Of a stretch of DNA of 64,000 nt, positions 52,180 to 59,889 are shown piece by piece. The DNA is taken from NCBI RefSeq assembly GCF_015326965.1, contig NZ_CP017659.1, forward strand, positions 2,046,001-2,110,000, given 5' to 3'. The position numbers and the translations under genes were made by a program. The notes under the pieces are model-generated. The model saw only the letters and a program-made list of their open reading frames with translations, was not told where the DNA came from and searched no databases. Positions within the stretch are counted from its first letter, which is position 1. Each line of letters opens with the position of its first letter. Source of the stretch: Paenibacillus sp. JZ16. GTDB taxonomy: Bacteria; Bacillota; Bacilli; Paenibacillales; Paenibacillaceae.

Positions 52180-53049
52180 ATGGAGCTTACCGATCTGAAG
52201 GTTTTTCTAAAGATTGCAGAGGAAGGGAATATCACCCGCGCTGCGGAGCAGCTTGGATATGTGCAGTCCAATGTTACGGCCCGTGTCAAAAAGCTTGAGA
52301 ATGAACTGGGAGTCCCCTTATTGAACCGACACTCCAGTGGAGTGACCTTAACAGAAAAAGGGCGCACGTTCCGGGACTATGCGTGTACCATTCTCAATCT
52401 GTCTGAAGAAGCGGTGCGTGCTGTACAAGAAACGCCTTATCCAAGCGGTTCTTTAACCATTGGCGTCGTGGATACGGTGCATTGCGGACATTTCATTAAA
52501 TCCTTGTCGGACTATCAAACCATGTACCCGGACGTCACGCTATCGCTCTTGACCGGCAGCTCTTCGGAGCTGATTACCCAAGTATTAAACTATCAGCTGG
52601 ACGGGGCATTTGTGACGGGAAACATTCCGCCAAAGCTGGTTGCCGATTATATCGAAGAGGATGAGGTCAAACTGCTGACCAAGTCGAAGGAGCAGCCCTT
52701 TCCCGATCTGGCGGTGACCAAATGGGCCGTTGCTCCGGCGGGATGCCCGTTTCGAAGCATCCTCGAAAGATGGCTGTTAAGCGAAGGGATTCCGCTGACC
52801 AATATGATCGAAGTCTCATCATTAGAGACCCAATTAGGCATCGTGCAATCAGGTCTTGCCGCTACGCTTCTCCCCACCTCCGTCTTAAGCGGAGAATTTG
52901 CGAATATGGGCAGCTTCTCGATCCCGGAAGCCTTCCGGCATACCTCGACAAGCCTGATCCGGCGCAACGACCGGTTCAGGAACAAGGCATTTTCCGCTTT
53001 TGCCGAGCTGGTTAAAGTTAATTTCGATAAAGGTGTGAATTCTAAGTAA
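52180..53049 (+). CDS. LysR-family transcriptional regulator
   Basis: This is a 289-aa regulator. The N-terminal HTH is LTDLKVFLKIAEEGNITRAAEQLGYVQSNVTARVKKLENELGVPLLNRHSSGVTLTEKG; the effector domain from about 90 has LTIGVVDTVHCGHFIKSLSDYQTMYPDVTLSLLTGSSSELITQVLNYQLDGAFVTGN. AGGAGAGAAAGGAGGG precedes the ATG. It is divergent from ykkCD and probably controls that pair. The effector is unknown; guanidine or a cationic drug are candidates by inference only. Confidence 0.9.
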   Translation: MELTDLKVFLKIAEEGNITRAAEQLGYVQSNVTARVKKLENELGVPLLNRHSSGVTLTEKGRTFRDYACTILNLSEEAVRAVQETPYPSGSLTIGVVDTVHCGHFIKSLSDYQTMYPDVTLSLLTGSSSELITQVLNYQLDGAFVTGNIPPKLVADYIEEDEVKLLTKSKEQPFPDLAVTKWAVAPAGCPFRSILERWLLSEGIPLTNMIEVSSLETQLGIVQSGLAATLLPTSVLSGEFANMGSFSIPEAFRHTSTSLIRRNDRFRNKAFSAFAELVKVNFDKGVNSK

Positions 53050-53073
53050 TGGGTACAGCGTGATGTATCGTCA

Positions 53074-53952
53074 TCATTGTCCTTCCAGAGTGGATATAAA
53101 GGTATTCACTCCTGACAGTTCTATCTGTTGCCGGATGTAATGGGCGACGCCATCAAGTTCATTCGAGTCAATAATATGGTCAGCCAGCTGCCGTATCCTT
53201 TCATGCGCGTTTCGTACCGCGATCCGGGTGCCTCCGGCTTCAAACAGCCCCACATCATTGATGTGGTCGCCGAAGACAACCGTGCACTCCAGATCAATAC
53301 CCATATGGGAAGACCATAATTGGAGCCCGTCACGTTTGTTTGCCTTGGCATGACTGAATTCCAGGAAAAAATGATTATGGATGTAGTAATCCGGCATCAT
53401 ATGAGCATGAATCACATCACCGTATAATTCCATAACCTCGCACCGTATCGGCTCCAATTCCTCATAAAGTCCAATGTATGTAAGAGCCAGCGTCCGGTAA
53501 TCCGGTGGGCAGTTCAGGCTCTGCACTTCCATAAATCGCGGATCCTGGGGCCGGCTCTGATAAAAAGCCTTCTCTCCCTCTCGCCGCAGCGACTCATGCA
53601 AAACACGCTCACGATGATCCGCATCCAATGAAAAATAATAAGGAGTAATACCAAACTTCCTTCCCACGCCGATAATCTCATTCGAGATGTCCCATTCAAG
53701 CCAGTAACCATCGATTACCGTTCGATTTATCCCGTCATATATCAAAGCGCCGTTATATAGAATCAAAGGGTACTTCCAGGGGATCTCCGAGACAACGCTT
53801 TGAGCACTAATATAGCCGCGGGCAGTGGCATACGTGATAATCACGTCCTGCTCCAGCGCATTCGCGATAACATCCCTAGTATAGGATGTAAGTGTCTGAT
53901 CTGATCGTAGAAGCGTTCCATCCAGGTCGGTAATATACGCTTTTTTCTTCAT
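53074..53952 (-). CDS. HAD-superfamily hydrolase (Cof-type)
   Basis: This is a 292-aa protein. AYITDLDGTLLRSDQTL carries the nucleophile Asp (DxDGT), and VVFGDHINDVGLFEAGGTRIAVRNAHERIRQLADHI is motif III/IV of the Cof subgroup. The C2-type cap holds EAFYQSRPQDPRFMEVQ-like residues. It probably dephosphorylates a sugar phosphate or flavin-like compound. ATG 53952 is preceded by GAAGGAGG at 13 bp; a TTG at 53955 is also possible. Confidence 0.9.
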   Translation of the reverse strand: MKKKAYITDLDGTLLRSDQTLTSYTRDVIANALEQDVIITYATARGYISAQSVVSEIPWKYPLILYNGALIYDGINRTVIDGYWLEWDISNEIIGVGRKFGITPYYFSLDADHRERVLHESLRREGEKAFYQSRPQDPRFMEVQSLNCPPDYRTLALTYIGLYEELEPIRCEVMELYGDVIHAHMMPDYYIHNHFFLEFSHAKANKRDGLQLWSSHMGIDLECTVVFGDHINDVGLFEAGGTRIAVRNAHERIRQLADHIIDSNELDGVAHYIRQQIELSGVNTFISTLEGQ

Positions 53953-53992
53953 CAAGAAGCCATGCCTCCTTCGCCGTCCAGTATGTGACAAA

Positions 53993-54027
53993 ACCCAGCC
54001 GTAGAGTAGCTCTATCTAAGACTGGGT
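53993..54027 (-). terminator. Terminator of the 54107-55457 gene group
   Basis: ACCCAG / CTGGGT with an inner AGAG/CTCT pairing; the minus strand continues TTTTGTCACATAC. It lies about 80 bp past the stop at 54107. Confidence 0.5.
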
Positions 54028-54106
54028 CCTTATTATGAATTTGGCGTCTTCCATGATTATACAACGTCTAAGATGGAGATGGTAAAGGTAAATTGCTTAT
54101 TTCGCT

Positions 54107-54499
54107 TCAATCCACATTTATTTTAGATCCTTTGCCTGATCGGATCATGTCAACGCTGCCCCAAAACATCATCATCGCAATGACGGGATGGAATGCAGAT
54201 AGAAAACCGATCCGGGATGCAAATACCGCTGTTAAGAACATCCCGATTACCATTCCGAATAAACCTATGCTCTTCCAAAGCACCTGCCTTGAAAGTCCTG
54301 CCATCCATGCCATGATTGCCATGATGAGAGGAATAAAAGCAAAATATCTTGCGAAGCTAACATGGGCAGTCCAACTTCCTGAATTCACAAACAGTGCAAT
54401 TCCGGCGATAAGAACTTGAAGCGTAACGCTAACACTGAAAATCAAAGCGAGCACGAAAAACAAAACACGGGAAAATTGAGCCAAGTTTAACTTACGCAT
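54107..54499 (-). CDS. DUF6220-type membrane protein
   Basis: This is a 130-aa protein with four membrane helices (about 9-34, 45-63, 70-93 and 98-115). FSRVLFFVLALIFSVSVTLQVLIAGIALFVNSGSWTAHVSFARYFAFIPL fits the DUF6220 family. ATG 54499 sits about 9 bp from a GGGAGG site; an ATG nine bases upstream lies on that site. It overlaps the stop of the preceding gene by 8 bp (TATGCGTAA), so the two are translationally coupled. Function unknown. Confidence 0.75.
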   Translation of the reverse strand: MRKLNLAQFSRVLFFVLALIFSVSVTLQVLIAGIALFVNSGSWTAHVSFARYFAFIPLIMAIMAWMAGLSRQVLWKSIGLFGMVIGMFLTAVFASRIGFLSAFHPVIAMMMFWGSVDMIRSGKGSKINVD

Positions 54500-54989
54500 A
54501 CCTCTCATCCTCCCAACTTATAGATCCCCATTCTTCCGGCTGCATATGAGAAATCACCTCTTTAATTGCTGCCAGCTCGGTTTGAGGAATGACATATACT
54601 CTAGGCACAGTAGGAATACGAAAGGCAGTATGGTCGTGAAAGAAACGTGTGATTAAGGTACCTAATGCTCTTCCATTATCATAGTGAATCACGCTCCAAA
54701 ATCGCCTCTCCCTCTCTTCCCATGGTCCCCAAAGCTCCTCGGATTGTGGAAAGGCACCCGGCATTACGGGTTTGGGGGTTAAGCCCGCACCATAGACCTC
54801 TGCTTCCAATGGACGAAAAAGCTTGGAACAAAAGAGACCATAAGCGTAGTCTCCTTTATTTTGAAAAATGCCCTCAAGCTCGTTCAGATTCTGTTCCCAT
54901 ACATTCAGCCACTGATCATTCATATATCCCTGGCAGTAATGAGCCAAAGCCTTCATCATGGACTCGTTTAAACACGCTGTTAAGACCAT
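54492..54989 (-). CDS. Hypothetical protein
   Basis: This is a 165-aa protein without a signal peptide. ALAHYCQGYMNDQWLNVWEQNLNELEGIF, GDYAYGLFCSKLFRPLEAEVYGAGL and VYVIPQTELAAIKEVISHMQPEEWGSISWEDERYA show mixed helices and strands. I do not recognise the family. ATG 54989 follows AAAGGGGG at about 7 bp. It is translationally coupled to the DUF6220 gene downstream; the next gene on the same strand is the DUF6526 gene (55023-55457), after 33 bp. Confidence 0.7.
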   Translation of the reverse strand: MVLTACLNESMMKALAHYCQGYMNDQWLNVWEQNLNELEGIFQNKGDYAYGLFCSKLFRPLEAEVYGAGLTPKPVMPGAFPQSEELWGPWEERERRFWSVIHYDNGRALGTLITRFFHDHTAFRIPTVPRVYVIPQTELAAIKEVISHMQPEEWGSISWEDERYA

Positions 54990-55022
54990 TGCCAATCCCC
55001 CTTTTACTTTTGCTTTAGTGAG

Positions 55023-55457
55023 CTATACTCGGTGATGATCCGCTCTCCATTTCTGGATGGCGAGCTTGATATCTTTAGATGATAGGTCCTCCTTAAGAGC
55101 CTTCTCACACAGCGTCAGAAACTCATCGTCCGATGCAAAACGAAGCGCAATGATTTGATTCATCGTTAAACTTGGATTAAGAAGCCTGCCTGTCATAACA
55201 AAATGTCTCAGATTCTCTTCTGCCCGAACTACCCGATCTTGCACCTTACATACGAACTGCCGGATAAGGAATAATGTCATGACCACCGAGAATGACATGA
55301 GTATGAAAAGTAATGATGTAAATAACGATATTCCACGCATACTCGACGCAAACAGATAAACGAATGCTGCGACGACCAAAACAAAGCTAAGCGGTACAAG
55401 GAAAAAATGAAACGCGGGTACATGTCTTTCATGGTTGCTGTAAGATTGATTCTTCAT
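55023..55457 (-). CDS. DUF6526 family membrane protein
   Basis: This is a 144-aa protein. Two membrane helices (about 16-38 and 44-64) are followed by a cytoplasmic tail (VQDRVVRAEENLRHFVMTGRLLNPSLTMNQIIALRFASDDEFLTLCEKALKEDLSSKDIKLAIQKWRADH) that matches DUF6526. AAAGGAGG precedes ATG 55457. It is divergent from tetR and has the TetR-type operator at 55485-55498 just upstream, so it is probably a target. Function unknown. Confidence 0.8.
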   Translation of the reverse strand: MKNQSYSNHERHVPAFHFFLVPLSFVLVVAAFVYLFASSMRGISLFTSLLFILMSFSVVMTLFLIRQFVCKVQDRVVRAEENLRHFVMTGRLLNPSLTMNQIIALRFASDDEFLTLCEKALKEDLSSKDIKLAIQKWRADHHRV

Positions 55458-55484
55458 TGGAATACCTCCTTTCCCGGTTATGGG

Positions 55485-55498
55485 TGAGTGCACACTCA
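55485..55498. promoter_or_regulatory. TetR-type operator, left copy
   Basis: TGAGTG-CA-CACTCA is an inverted repeat with 6-bp arms, 28 bp from the DUF6526 gene start. The same 14 bases recur at 55553-55566. Confidence 0.65.
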
Positions 55499-55541
55499 TT
55501 ATTGAGCGTCATGTCTCCCACCTCATTCAAGCTGTGAAGTC

Positions 55542-55570
55542 TTGACAATGAGTGAGTGCACACTCATAAT
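55542..55570 (+). promoter_or_regulatory. tetR promoter
   Basis: TTGACA (55542-55547), a 17-bp spacer and CATAAT (55565-55570) lie 36 bp upstream of the tetR start. The right operator copy fills the spacer, which would block RNA polymerase. Confidence 0.7.
55553..55566. promoter_or_regulatory. TetR-type operator, right copy, inside the tetR promoter
   Basis: TGAGTG-CA-CACTCA, identical to the left copy, lies between the -35 and the -10. The two copies are 68 bp apart, which is consistent with repression of both divergent units. Confidence 0.7.
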
Positions 55571-55605
55571 AAAGTGGAACCATAACAAAGTCAACAGAGT
55601 GAGGG

Positions 55606-56205
55606 ATGATTTTGGATTTAAAAAATAAAATAGCCGATGCAGCGGAACTCGTCATTCGTACACATGGACTGGCCAAAGCAACAACCAAAGAAATCGCCAA
55701 AACCGCCGGGTGCTCAGAAGGCTCACTATATAATCATTTTAAGAGCAAAGACGATCTGTACCTTCACATTCTACGCGGACAATTAAAAAATGTTATGCAG
55801 GCGCTCACGTCCCTGAGGGAACTGATCGGCAAAGAAACCGTGCGAAGTAATCTGGAAAAAGTGGCTCGAGCGGGCGTATCGGATTACTATCAATCCATGC
55901 CTCTGATCAGCTCCATCTTCTCAGAACCAGGACTGTTAGCGCAGCACCGGGAAGGCTTCACAGCTCGGAATGAAGGACCCCACCGGGCAAATGAAGCAGT
56001 TGAGTCCTATTTGCTTGAAGAACAGAAACTTGGGAGATTATCGGAACATGTTAATCCGAGATCCGCTGCGGACATGCTGCTAGGAAGCTGCTTTCAATAT
56101 GCATTTCAATTGAACTTCTTAGGCCGGCCCTTGTCCGATGAAGAACAGAATGCGTTTGTGCATCGGGTGTTGGATACTTTGTTTCTAGGCATTGGGAACG
56201 AATAA
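55606..56205 (+). CDS. TetR-family transcriptional regulator
   Basis: This is a 199-aa regulator. The HTH is IADAAELVIRTHGLAKATTKEIAKTAGCSEGSLYNHFKSKDDLYLHIL; a helical ligand domain follows (MPLISSIFSEPGLLAQHREGF ... PRSAADMLLGSCFQYAFQLNFLG). The ATG 55606 has GAGGG directly against it, so the TTG at 55612, 6 bp after GAGGG, is an equally likely start. It is autoregulated by the flanking operators and probably represses the divergent DUF6526/hypothetical/DUF6220 operon. Ligand unknown. Confidence 0.9.
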   Translation: MILDLKNKIADAAELVIRTHGLAKATTKEIAKTAGCSEGSLYNHFKSKDDLYLHILRGQLKNVMQALTSLRELIGKETVRSNLEKVARAGVSDYYQSMPLISSIFSEPGLLAQHREGFTARNEGPHRANEAVESYLLEEQKLGRLSEHVNPRSAADMLLGSCFQYAFQLNFLGRPLSDEEQNAFVHRVLDTLFLGIGNE

Positions 56206-56238
56206 TAGGAGGGCAGGCATGACTTGTCCTCTGGTACC

Positions 56239-56520
56239 TCAGACACCGAGGATCAGGTATCCCAGTGTCATGTACAGAAAAAGGAATAGCAGCAGCACGG
56301 AATGGCCTACAATGGCTGTGATATGGATTCGCGTGAGTTTGCCTCGATTTCTGCTGACGAGCGCTAACAGGATACCCACTGGCGACAACAGGAGAATCGC
56401 AGCAAACCACAATCCCTGAAAAGGACTTCCTGCCTCTGGCCGAAACATGAAACTGTATAGTGTGAACAGAGTGACGCAGACAAACAGATTTAGTGACAAG
56501 TGGGACAAATACCACTTCAT
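56239..56520 (-). CDS. Small membrane protein
   Basis: This is a 93-aa protein with three hydrophobic segments (about 5-26, 35-56 and 67-92), of the type MKWYLSHLSLNLFVCVTLFTLYSF and ILLALVSRNRGKLTRIHITAIVG. It begins inside the end of the NUDIX gene (overlap 4 bp, ATGA), so translation is coupled. No family recognised. It is convergent with tetR, 33 bp away. Confidence 0.65.
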   Translation of the reverse strand: MKWYLSHLSLNLFVCVTLFTLYSFMFRPEAGSPFQGLWFAAILLLSPVGILLALVSRNRGKLTRIHITAIVGHSVLLLFLFLYMTLGYLILGV

Positions 56521-56966
56521 TCCGCTTCCTCGGCCAACCTGCCCGACAAAATGCCGGCTCTGCGAATGACCTCAATCCGTTCCTCGCGGCCTTCAATCGC
56601 CTTTATCATTTCGATGGCCGTATCAAAATTCATCCTAACATATCCGGTTGTTTCATACCCCTCTGGTCTTTCTACGAATCGTCTCACGCCTACTAGATAA
56701 AATAGGCGATATGCGTCGAATTCCTTCCAATGCCATGCCGCAAACAGGGTCCGCTCATCACTGATTTGGATACCTGCTTCCTCCAAGGCTTCACGGATCA
56801 AGCCTTCCATAATTGACTCACCGGGTTCCAGCCGCCCTCCTATTGTTGTAAGTACCTTCTCGTCACGATCCCATACCATGACAACATCTCCATTATCAAG
56901 CACGGGAACACAGTGTACACTGCCAATCTTTATACCCTCCGGAATCTCCGTAATAAAACTTAGCAT
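56517..56966 (-). CDS. NUDIX hydrolase
   Basis: This is a 149-aa protein. The box GGRLEPGESIMEGLIREALEEAGI fits GX5EX7REUXEEXGU. VHCVPVLDNGDVVMVWDRDEKVLTTIGG is a standard NUDIX N-terminus. ATG 56966 has GGAGGTGCCACCTCG upstream. The substrate is unknown. It is followed by the small membrane gene (ATGA overlap) and lies 20 bp after the HAD gene on the same strand. Confidence 0.9.
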   Translation of the reverse strand: MLSFITEIPEGIKIGSVHCVPVLDNGDVVMVWDRDEKVLTTIGGRLEPGESIMEGLIREALEEAGIQISDERTLFAAWHWKEFDAYRLFYLVGVRRFVERPEGYETTGYVRMNFDTAIEMIKAIEGREERIEVIRRAGILSGRLAEEAE

Positions 56967-56986
56967 CGAGGTGGCACCTCCGAGAT

Positions 56987-57652
56987 TTATTTAGTGGTAC
57001 GCAGCTGAAGATAACCTATGACATCTGGTATATGTTGAATCTCTGCAAATGGAAAAACATCCATGCTGTTCATTCTCGCGATGTCCCCGCGATAGGCGAT
57101 AAATGGAATTCCGGCGCTCTCGGAGGCCTTGCCATCCACCCACGCATCTCCGACAGACAACCATTCCTTCGGGGATGTATGAGGGAAATGCTTCAGCACC
57201 TCCAAATATCCATCGGGTGCCGGCTTTAACAAACCCATGGCCTCTCTGCCTATAATGAGATCAAAATAATGCACAATCTTATTCTCTTCCAGAGCAGCCA
57301 TTGCTGCTTCCACCGAATTATTTGTCACAATGGCCAGATGCAGCTGCCCGTGCAATCGCTGAACAAGCTCTCTTGCACCCGCTTCAAGATCTGCACCAAT
57401 CATCCCTCTCATCTCATGTTCCTTGGCAATATCCCACATCTCGTGACGAAGATCTTCCGACAGCAGCCCTGTATTCATGGCTTCAGCAATGATGGTTGAG
57501 GTAGTGTGGGTGTCCATGGACAGACCTTGGGGCAAGATTCTGTGATGGCACAGAAAGGCGTAGATGTCCCTCTTCATTGCTCCAAAATCAATGCTGGAAC
57601 GCAGCAGCGTATTATCCATATCAAAGACAATTCCTTTTATCGTAAACGCGAT
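56987..57652 (-). CDS. HAD-superfamily hydrolase with an apparent non-AUG start
   Basis: The recognisable frame reads IAFTIKGIVFDMDNTLL, with the nucleophile in FDMDNT, then IVTNNSVEAAM (motif II), GLLKPAPDGYL (motif III) and WLSVGDAWVDGKASESAGI (motif IV). The first ATG (57619) falls inside the DMDNT motif and would remove the nucleophile Asp. Upstream in frame, from the TGA at 57661-57659, there is no ATG, GTG or TTG. ATC 57652 is 10 bp after GGAG and gives a normal N-terminus. Either an AUC start, a base error or a recent loss of the start codon explains this. It is a 221-aa phosphatase-type enzyme. Confidence 0.8.
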   Translation of the reverse strand: MAFTIKGIVFDMDNTLLRSSIDFGAMKRDIYAFLCHHRILPQGLSMDTHTTSTIIAEAMNTGLLSEDLRHEMWDIAKEHEMRGMIGADLEAGARELVQRLHGQLHLAIVTNNSVEAAMAALEENKIVHYFDLIIGREAMGLLKPAPDGYLEVLKHFPHTSPKEWLSVGDAWVDGKASESAGIPFIAYRGDIARMNSMDVFPFAEIQHIPDVIGYLQLRTTK

Positions 57653-57731
57653 ATCTAATCAACTCCAATCATGGAAATGCCTTGAATTGCCGCTCCGACA
57701 GCAATCCAGATTTGGGTAACCCATTCATCTC

Positions 57732-58136
57732 CTAATCATACACAACTTCCGTACCCGCGATAAAATCGTGCAGGGAACGCTTATCCTCGCGCATCGCTAC
57801 CATAAAGATGCTCACGATAAGTCCAATTCCAAACGTCAGTGCATACACGATTCCCGCTACAAGGTTGCGGAGCAGCATCGTTCCAATGCCCGGCGGCTCA
57901 AGAAAATCGAATTTGCGAATGCGAATGCCGCATATGCGCTTACCGATGGTATAACCATTCCAATACACGGGGACCAACAAAGCATACAAACTATAAATCA
58001 AATTAGAAATCGGCTCATTCTCAAAATCTCCCGTGATAATCCCTGCAATGATCCATAACGGAAGGCTCACGATGATTCCATCCAAAAGATTGGCGCCCAG
58101 CCGGATCCAAAAGCCTGCAACTTGGTTTTCGCCCAT
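57732..58136 (-). CDS. RDD-family membrane protein
   Basis: This is a 134-aa protein with the RDD pattern: GFWIRLGANLLDGIIVSLPLWIIAG (Arg, Asp, Asp), then GKRICGIRIRKFD and REDKRSLHDFIAGTEVVY. Three membrane helices. AAGGAGGAATCCTC lies before ATG 58136. RDD proteins are mostly uncharacterised, with some acting as Na+ or H+ transporters. It is followed by a 71-bp gap and the HAD gene, and lies 35 bp after the 95-aa membrane gene. Confidence 0.88.
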   Translation of the reverse strand: MGENQVAGFWIRLGANLLDGIIVSLPLWIIAGIITGDFENEPISNLIYSLYALLVPVYWNGYTIGKRICGIRIRKFDFLEPPGIGTMLLRNLVAGIVYALTFGIGLIVSIFMVAMREDKRSLHDFIAGTEVVYD

Positions 58137-58171
58137 GAGGATTCCTCCTTAAAATTCTAGATAACATTCTG

Positions 58172-58459
58172 TTATGGATTCTTATCGGCGTTGTCTGGCT
58201 GGTCCAGCTCTTCCCAGTTATCCTTGATCTGGTTCAGGTCTTCCACTAGCCATTTACGGATGATCGGGACGATGATGCATAAGATACCGAGAATCAAACT
58301 GATGATGCTGAATATCAACGGCCATTTTCCAATTTCTGATAACAAATCCGCAAACGTCCAGGGGGTATTTATCCCCGCAATCGCGGCCGTTAAGTACCGG
58401 ATGCCGTACAAAAAAGCTGAGATACAGATAAAAATAATGCCCATCGTTTTATTGTTCAT
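58172..58459 (-). CDS. Small two-helix membrane protein
   Basis: This is a 95-aa protein: hydrophobic segments at about 5-24 and 45-68, then a polar, acidic tail (LVEDLNQIKDNWEELDQPDNADKNP). ATG 58459 has GGAAGG at about 12 bp. It overlaps the last codons of a possible 25-aa leader frame and is followed by the RDD gene, so it is likely co-transcribed. No family is recognised. Confidence 0.7.
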   Translation of the reverse strand: MNNKTMGIIFICISAFLYGIRYLTAAIAGINTPWTFADLLSEIGKWPLIFSIISLILGILCIIVPIIRKWLVEDLNQIKDNWEELDQPDNADKNP

Positions 58460-58526
58460 AGAGTGTGTAATCCTTCCTCTTATCGGTGGCTGCATCCTGA
58501 GTCAGCTTACTAATCACGGAATTCTC
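58449..58526 (-). CDS. Possible short leader peptide
   Basis: ATG 58526 follows AAAGGTGGG at 6-7 bp. The frame codes for 25 aa (MENSVISKLTQDAATDKRKD...) and ends overlapping the start of the 58459 gene (ATGAACAATAA), an arrangement that suggests translational coupling. It is hydrophilic and has no recognised family. It could be chance. Confidence 0.25.
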   Translation of the reverse strand, partial: ENSVISKLTQDAATDKRKDYTLYEQ

Positions 58527-58694
58527 CATCGTAGATCCCACCTTTCCACACAACATTTTCCAGTACCTCATATCATTGTAAGCTTCGGTTCCTGATCGAA
58601 CAATAGTTTTTTCCACAATTCCCCATATCGCTGTTATCCAGCTCAAGTAGAGAATGTAACGTTAACACAATATAATCAGCCACACATAAATAAA

Positions 58695-58731
58695 CAGAAT
58701 GACTTTCCTACGTCGTAGTTAAGTCATTCTG
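58695..58731 (-). terminator. Terminator downstream of vanZ
   Basis: CAGAATGACTT / AAGTCATTCTG are perfect 11-bp arms; CTACG/CGTAG pair inside. The minus strand continues TTTATTTATG. It begins 47 bp past the stop at 58778. Confidence 0.7.
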
Positions 58732-58777
58732 CTGCCTGTTATAAACTATTTTAGGTATGGTTGAAATATGCTTGCAG

Positions 58778-59198
58778 CTACGGTTGTCTGCCCCTTGATT
58801 TCATGATGACCCCAATCAAACCATAGCCCAGGGTAACACCTACCGAGTTTAATATAAAATCATCCACATCCAGGCTTCCTCGCCGCGTGATCAGTTGCGT
58901 CATTTCGAGCACGAATAACCCGGTCAAAAAGTAGGCTAGCATCTTACGAAATCGAATTTGAAATGCAAGCGGAATAAGCACTCCAAAAGGGTACAAATAC
59001 AGCGATATTTCCAACGATATTGATCAATGAGCTCAAACTGCGAATGGGAAAATAGCTTGCCATCGTCGTGAATGGAACCAGATTATAACTGATTTCCGGC
59101 TGAGTGGTCCTCCCGAATCCCCAAATCATCCAGTAAGTTAACAACATGGTATAGCCGATGAGGAGGATCAAGGAGATCATTTTGACATGCGATTTCAT
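58778..59198 (-). pseudogene. VanZ-family membrane protein, frameshifted
   Basis: From ATG 59198 (CAGGAG at 6 bp) the frame reads LLIGYTMLLTYWMIWGFG and LINIVGNIAVFVPF, then turns into WSAYSACISNSIS and stops. The other frame carries PFGVLIPLAFQIRFRKMLAYFLTGLFVLEMTQLITRRGSLDVDDFILNSVGV, which is the conserved second half of VanZ. The break lies at an AAAA run at 58985-58988; removing one base there restores VPFGVLIPLAF. Either a one-base insertion or a sequencing error. VanZ-type proteins can lower teicoplanin or lipoglycopeptide sensitivity. The joined protein has about 140 aa and four helices. Confidence 0.85.
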
Positions 59199-59221
59199 GA
59201 AGGTCTCCTGTTACGTTTAAT

Positions 59222-59701
59222 TCACACATATTTGTCCAATACGTAATCCTCGATCATGTCTATATTTCGTCGTTCCTGCGCGTACTGTTTAATGTGTTTC
59301 TTAATGTTCGGATACAAAATAATGTCGTCCAGCTGCTCGAGCGGAATCCACTTCACGTCGGTTTGATTCGGATCTGGAACAGCCGGAAGTTTGGGGGACG
59401 ATCCTTCATGTGGATAACATTCAAATACTACGTATAACGTATGGATGCCCGATATGTTATCTCTGGACTGTTTATGCGGAGCATTCTCGTACACAAATGC
59501 AACAGGCCCAGTCTGCGCTTCCAGCGTGGTTTCCTCATACAATTCTCTCAAGGCTCCCTCTGCGATAGACTCTCCGGGCTCGGCCCCGCCCCCCGGCAAA
59601 TTGTAATGCAATCCGTTCTCATCTACATACTCAACCAACAAAACATGCTCATTCTGAAAAACCAACGCTGTCGGTCTCACCCGAATATGATATGTCATCA
59701 T
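59222..59701 (-). CDS. NUDIX hydrolase
   Basis: This is a 159-aa protein. The NUDIX box is GGGAEPGESIAEGALRELYEETTL, matching GX5EX7REUXEE with Thr for Gly near the end. PTALVFQNEHVLLVEYVDENGLHYNLPGG is the usual strand before it. ATG 59701 or the adjacent ATG has GAGAGGTGG upstream. Substrate unknown. It precedes vanZ by 23 bp on the same strand. The gap 59702-59889 upstream shows no gene. Confidence 0.9.
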   Translation of the reverse strand: MMTYHIRVRPTALVFQNEHVLLVEYVDENGLHYNLPGGGAEPGESIAEGALRELYEETTLEAQTGPVAFVYENAPHKQSRDNISGIHTLYVVFECYPHEGSSPKLPAVPDPNQTDVKWIPLEQLDDIILYPNIKKHIKQYAQERRNIDMIEDYVLDKYV

Positions 59702-59889
59702 AACCACCTCTCCACACGGCTAACGAATAGCTGCCGAACTTTCTTGATCTGTCTATCATACAATTAACGAGGCTAATATGGAAATATTATGTATAATTGC
59801 AGGTCAAAAAGGTTATCAGGTAAGGCGAGTCACATCGACCTCCCCGACAACCTCCGCCTTTCAGGAAATAACGCGCGTCTATTCCGTTA

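Noticed and set aside
52033..52180. Guanidine riboswitch upstream of ykkC
   Set aside because: The gap is too short and shows no matching structured element; the palindrome is a better explanation.
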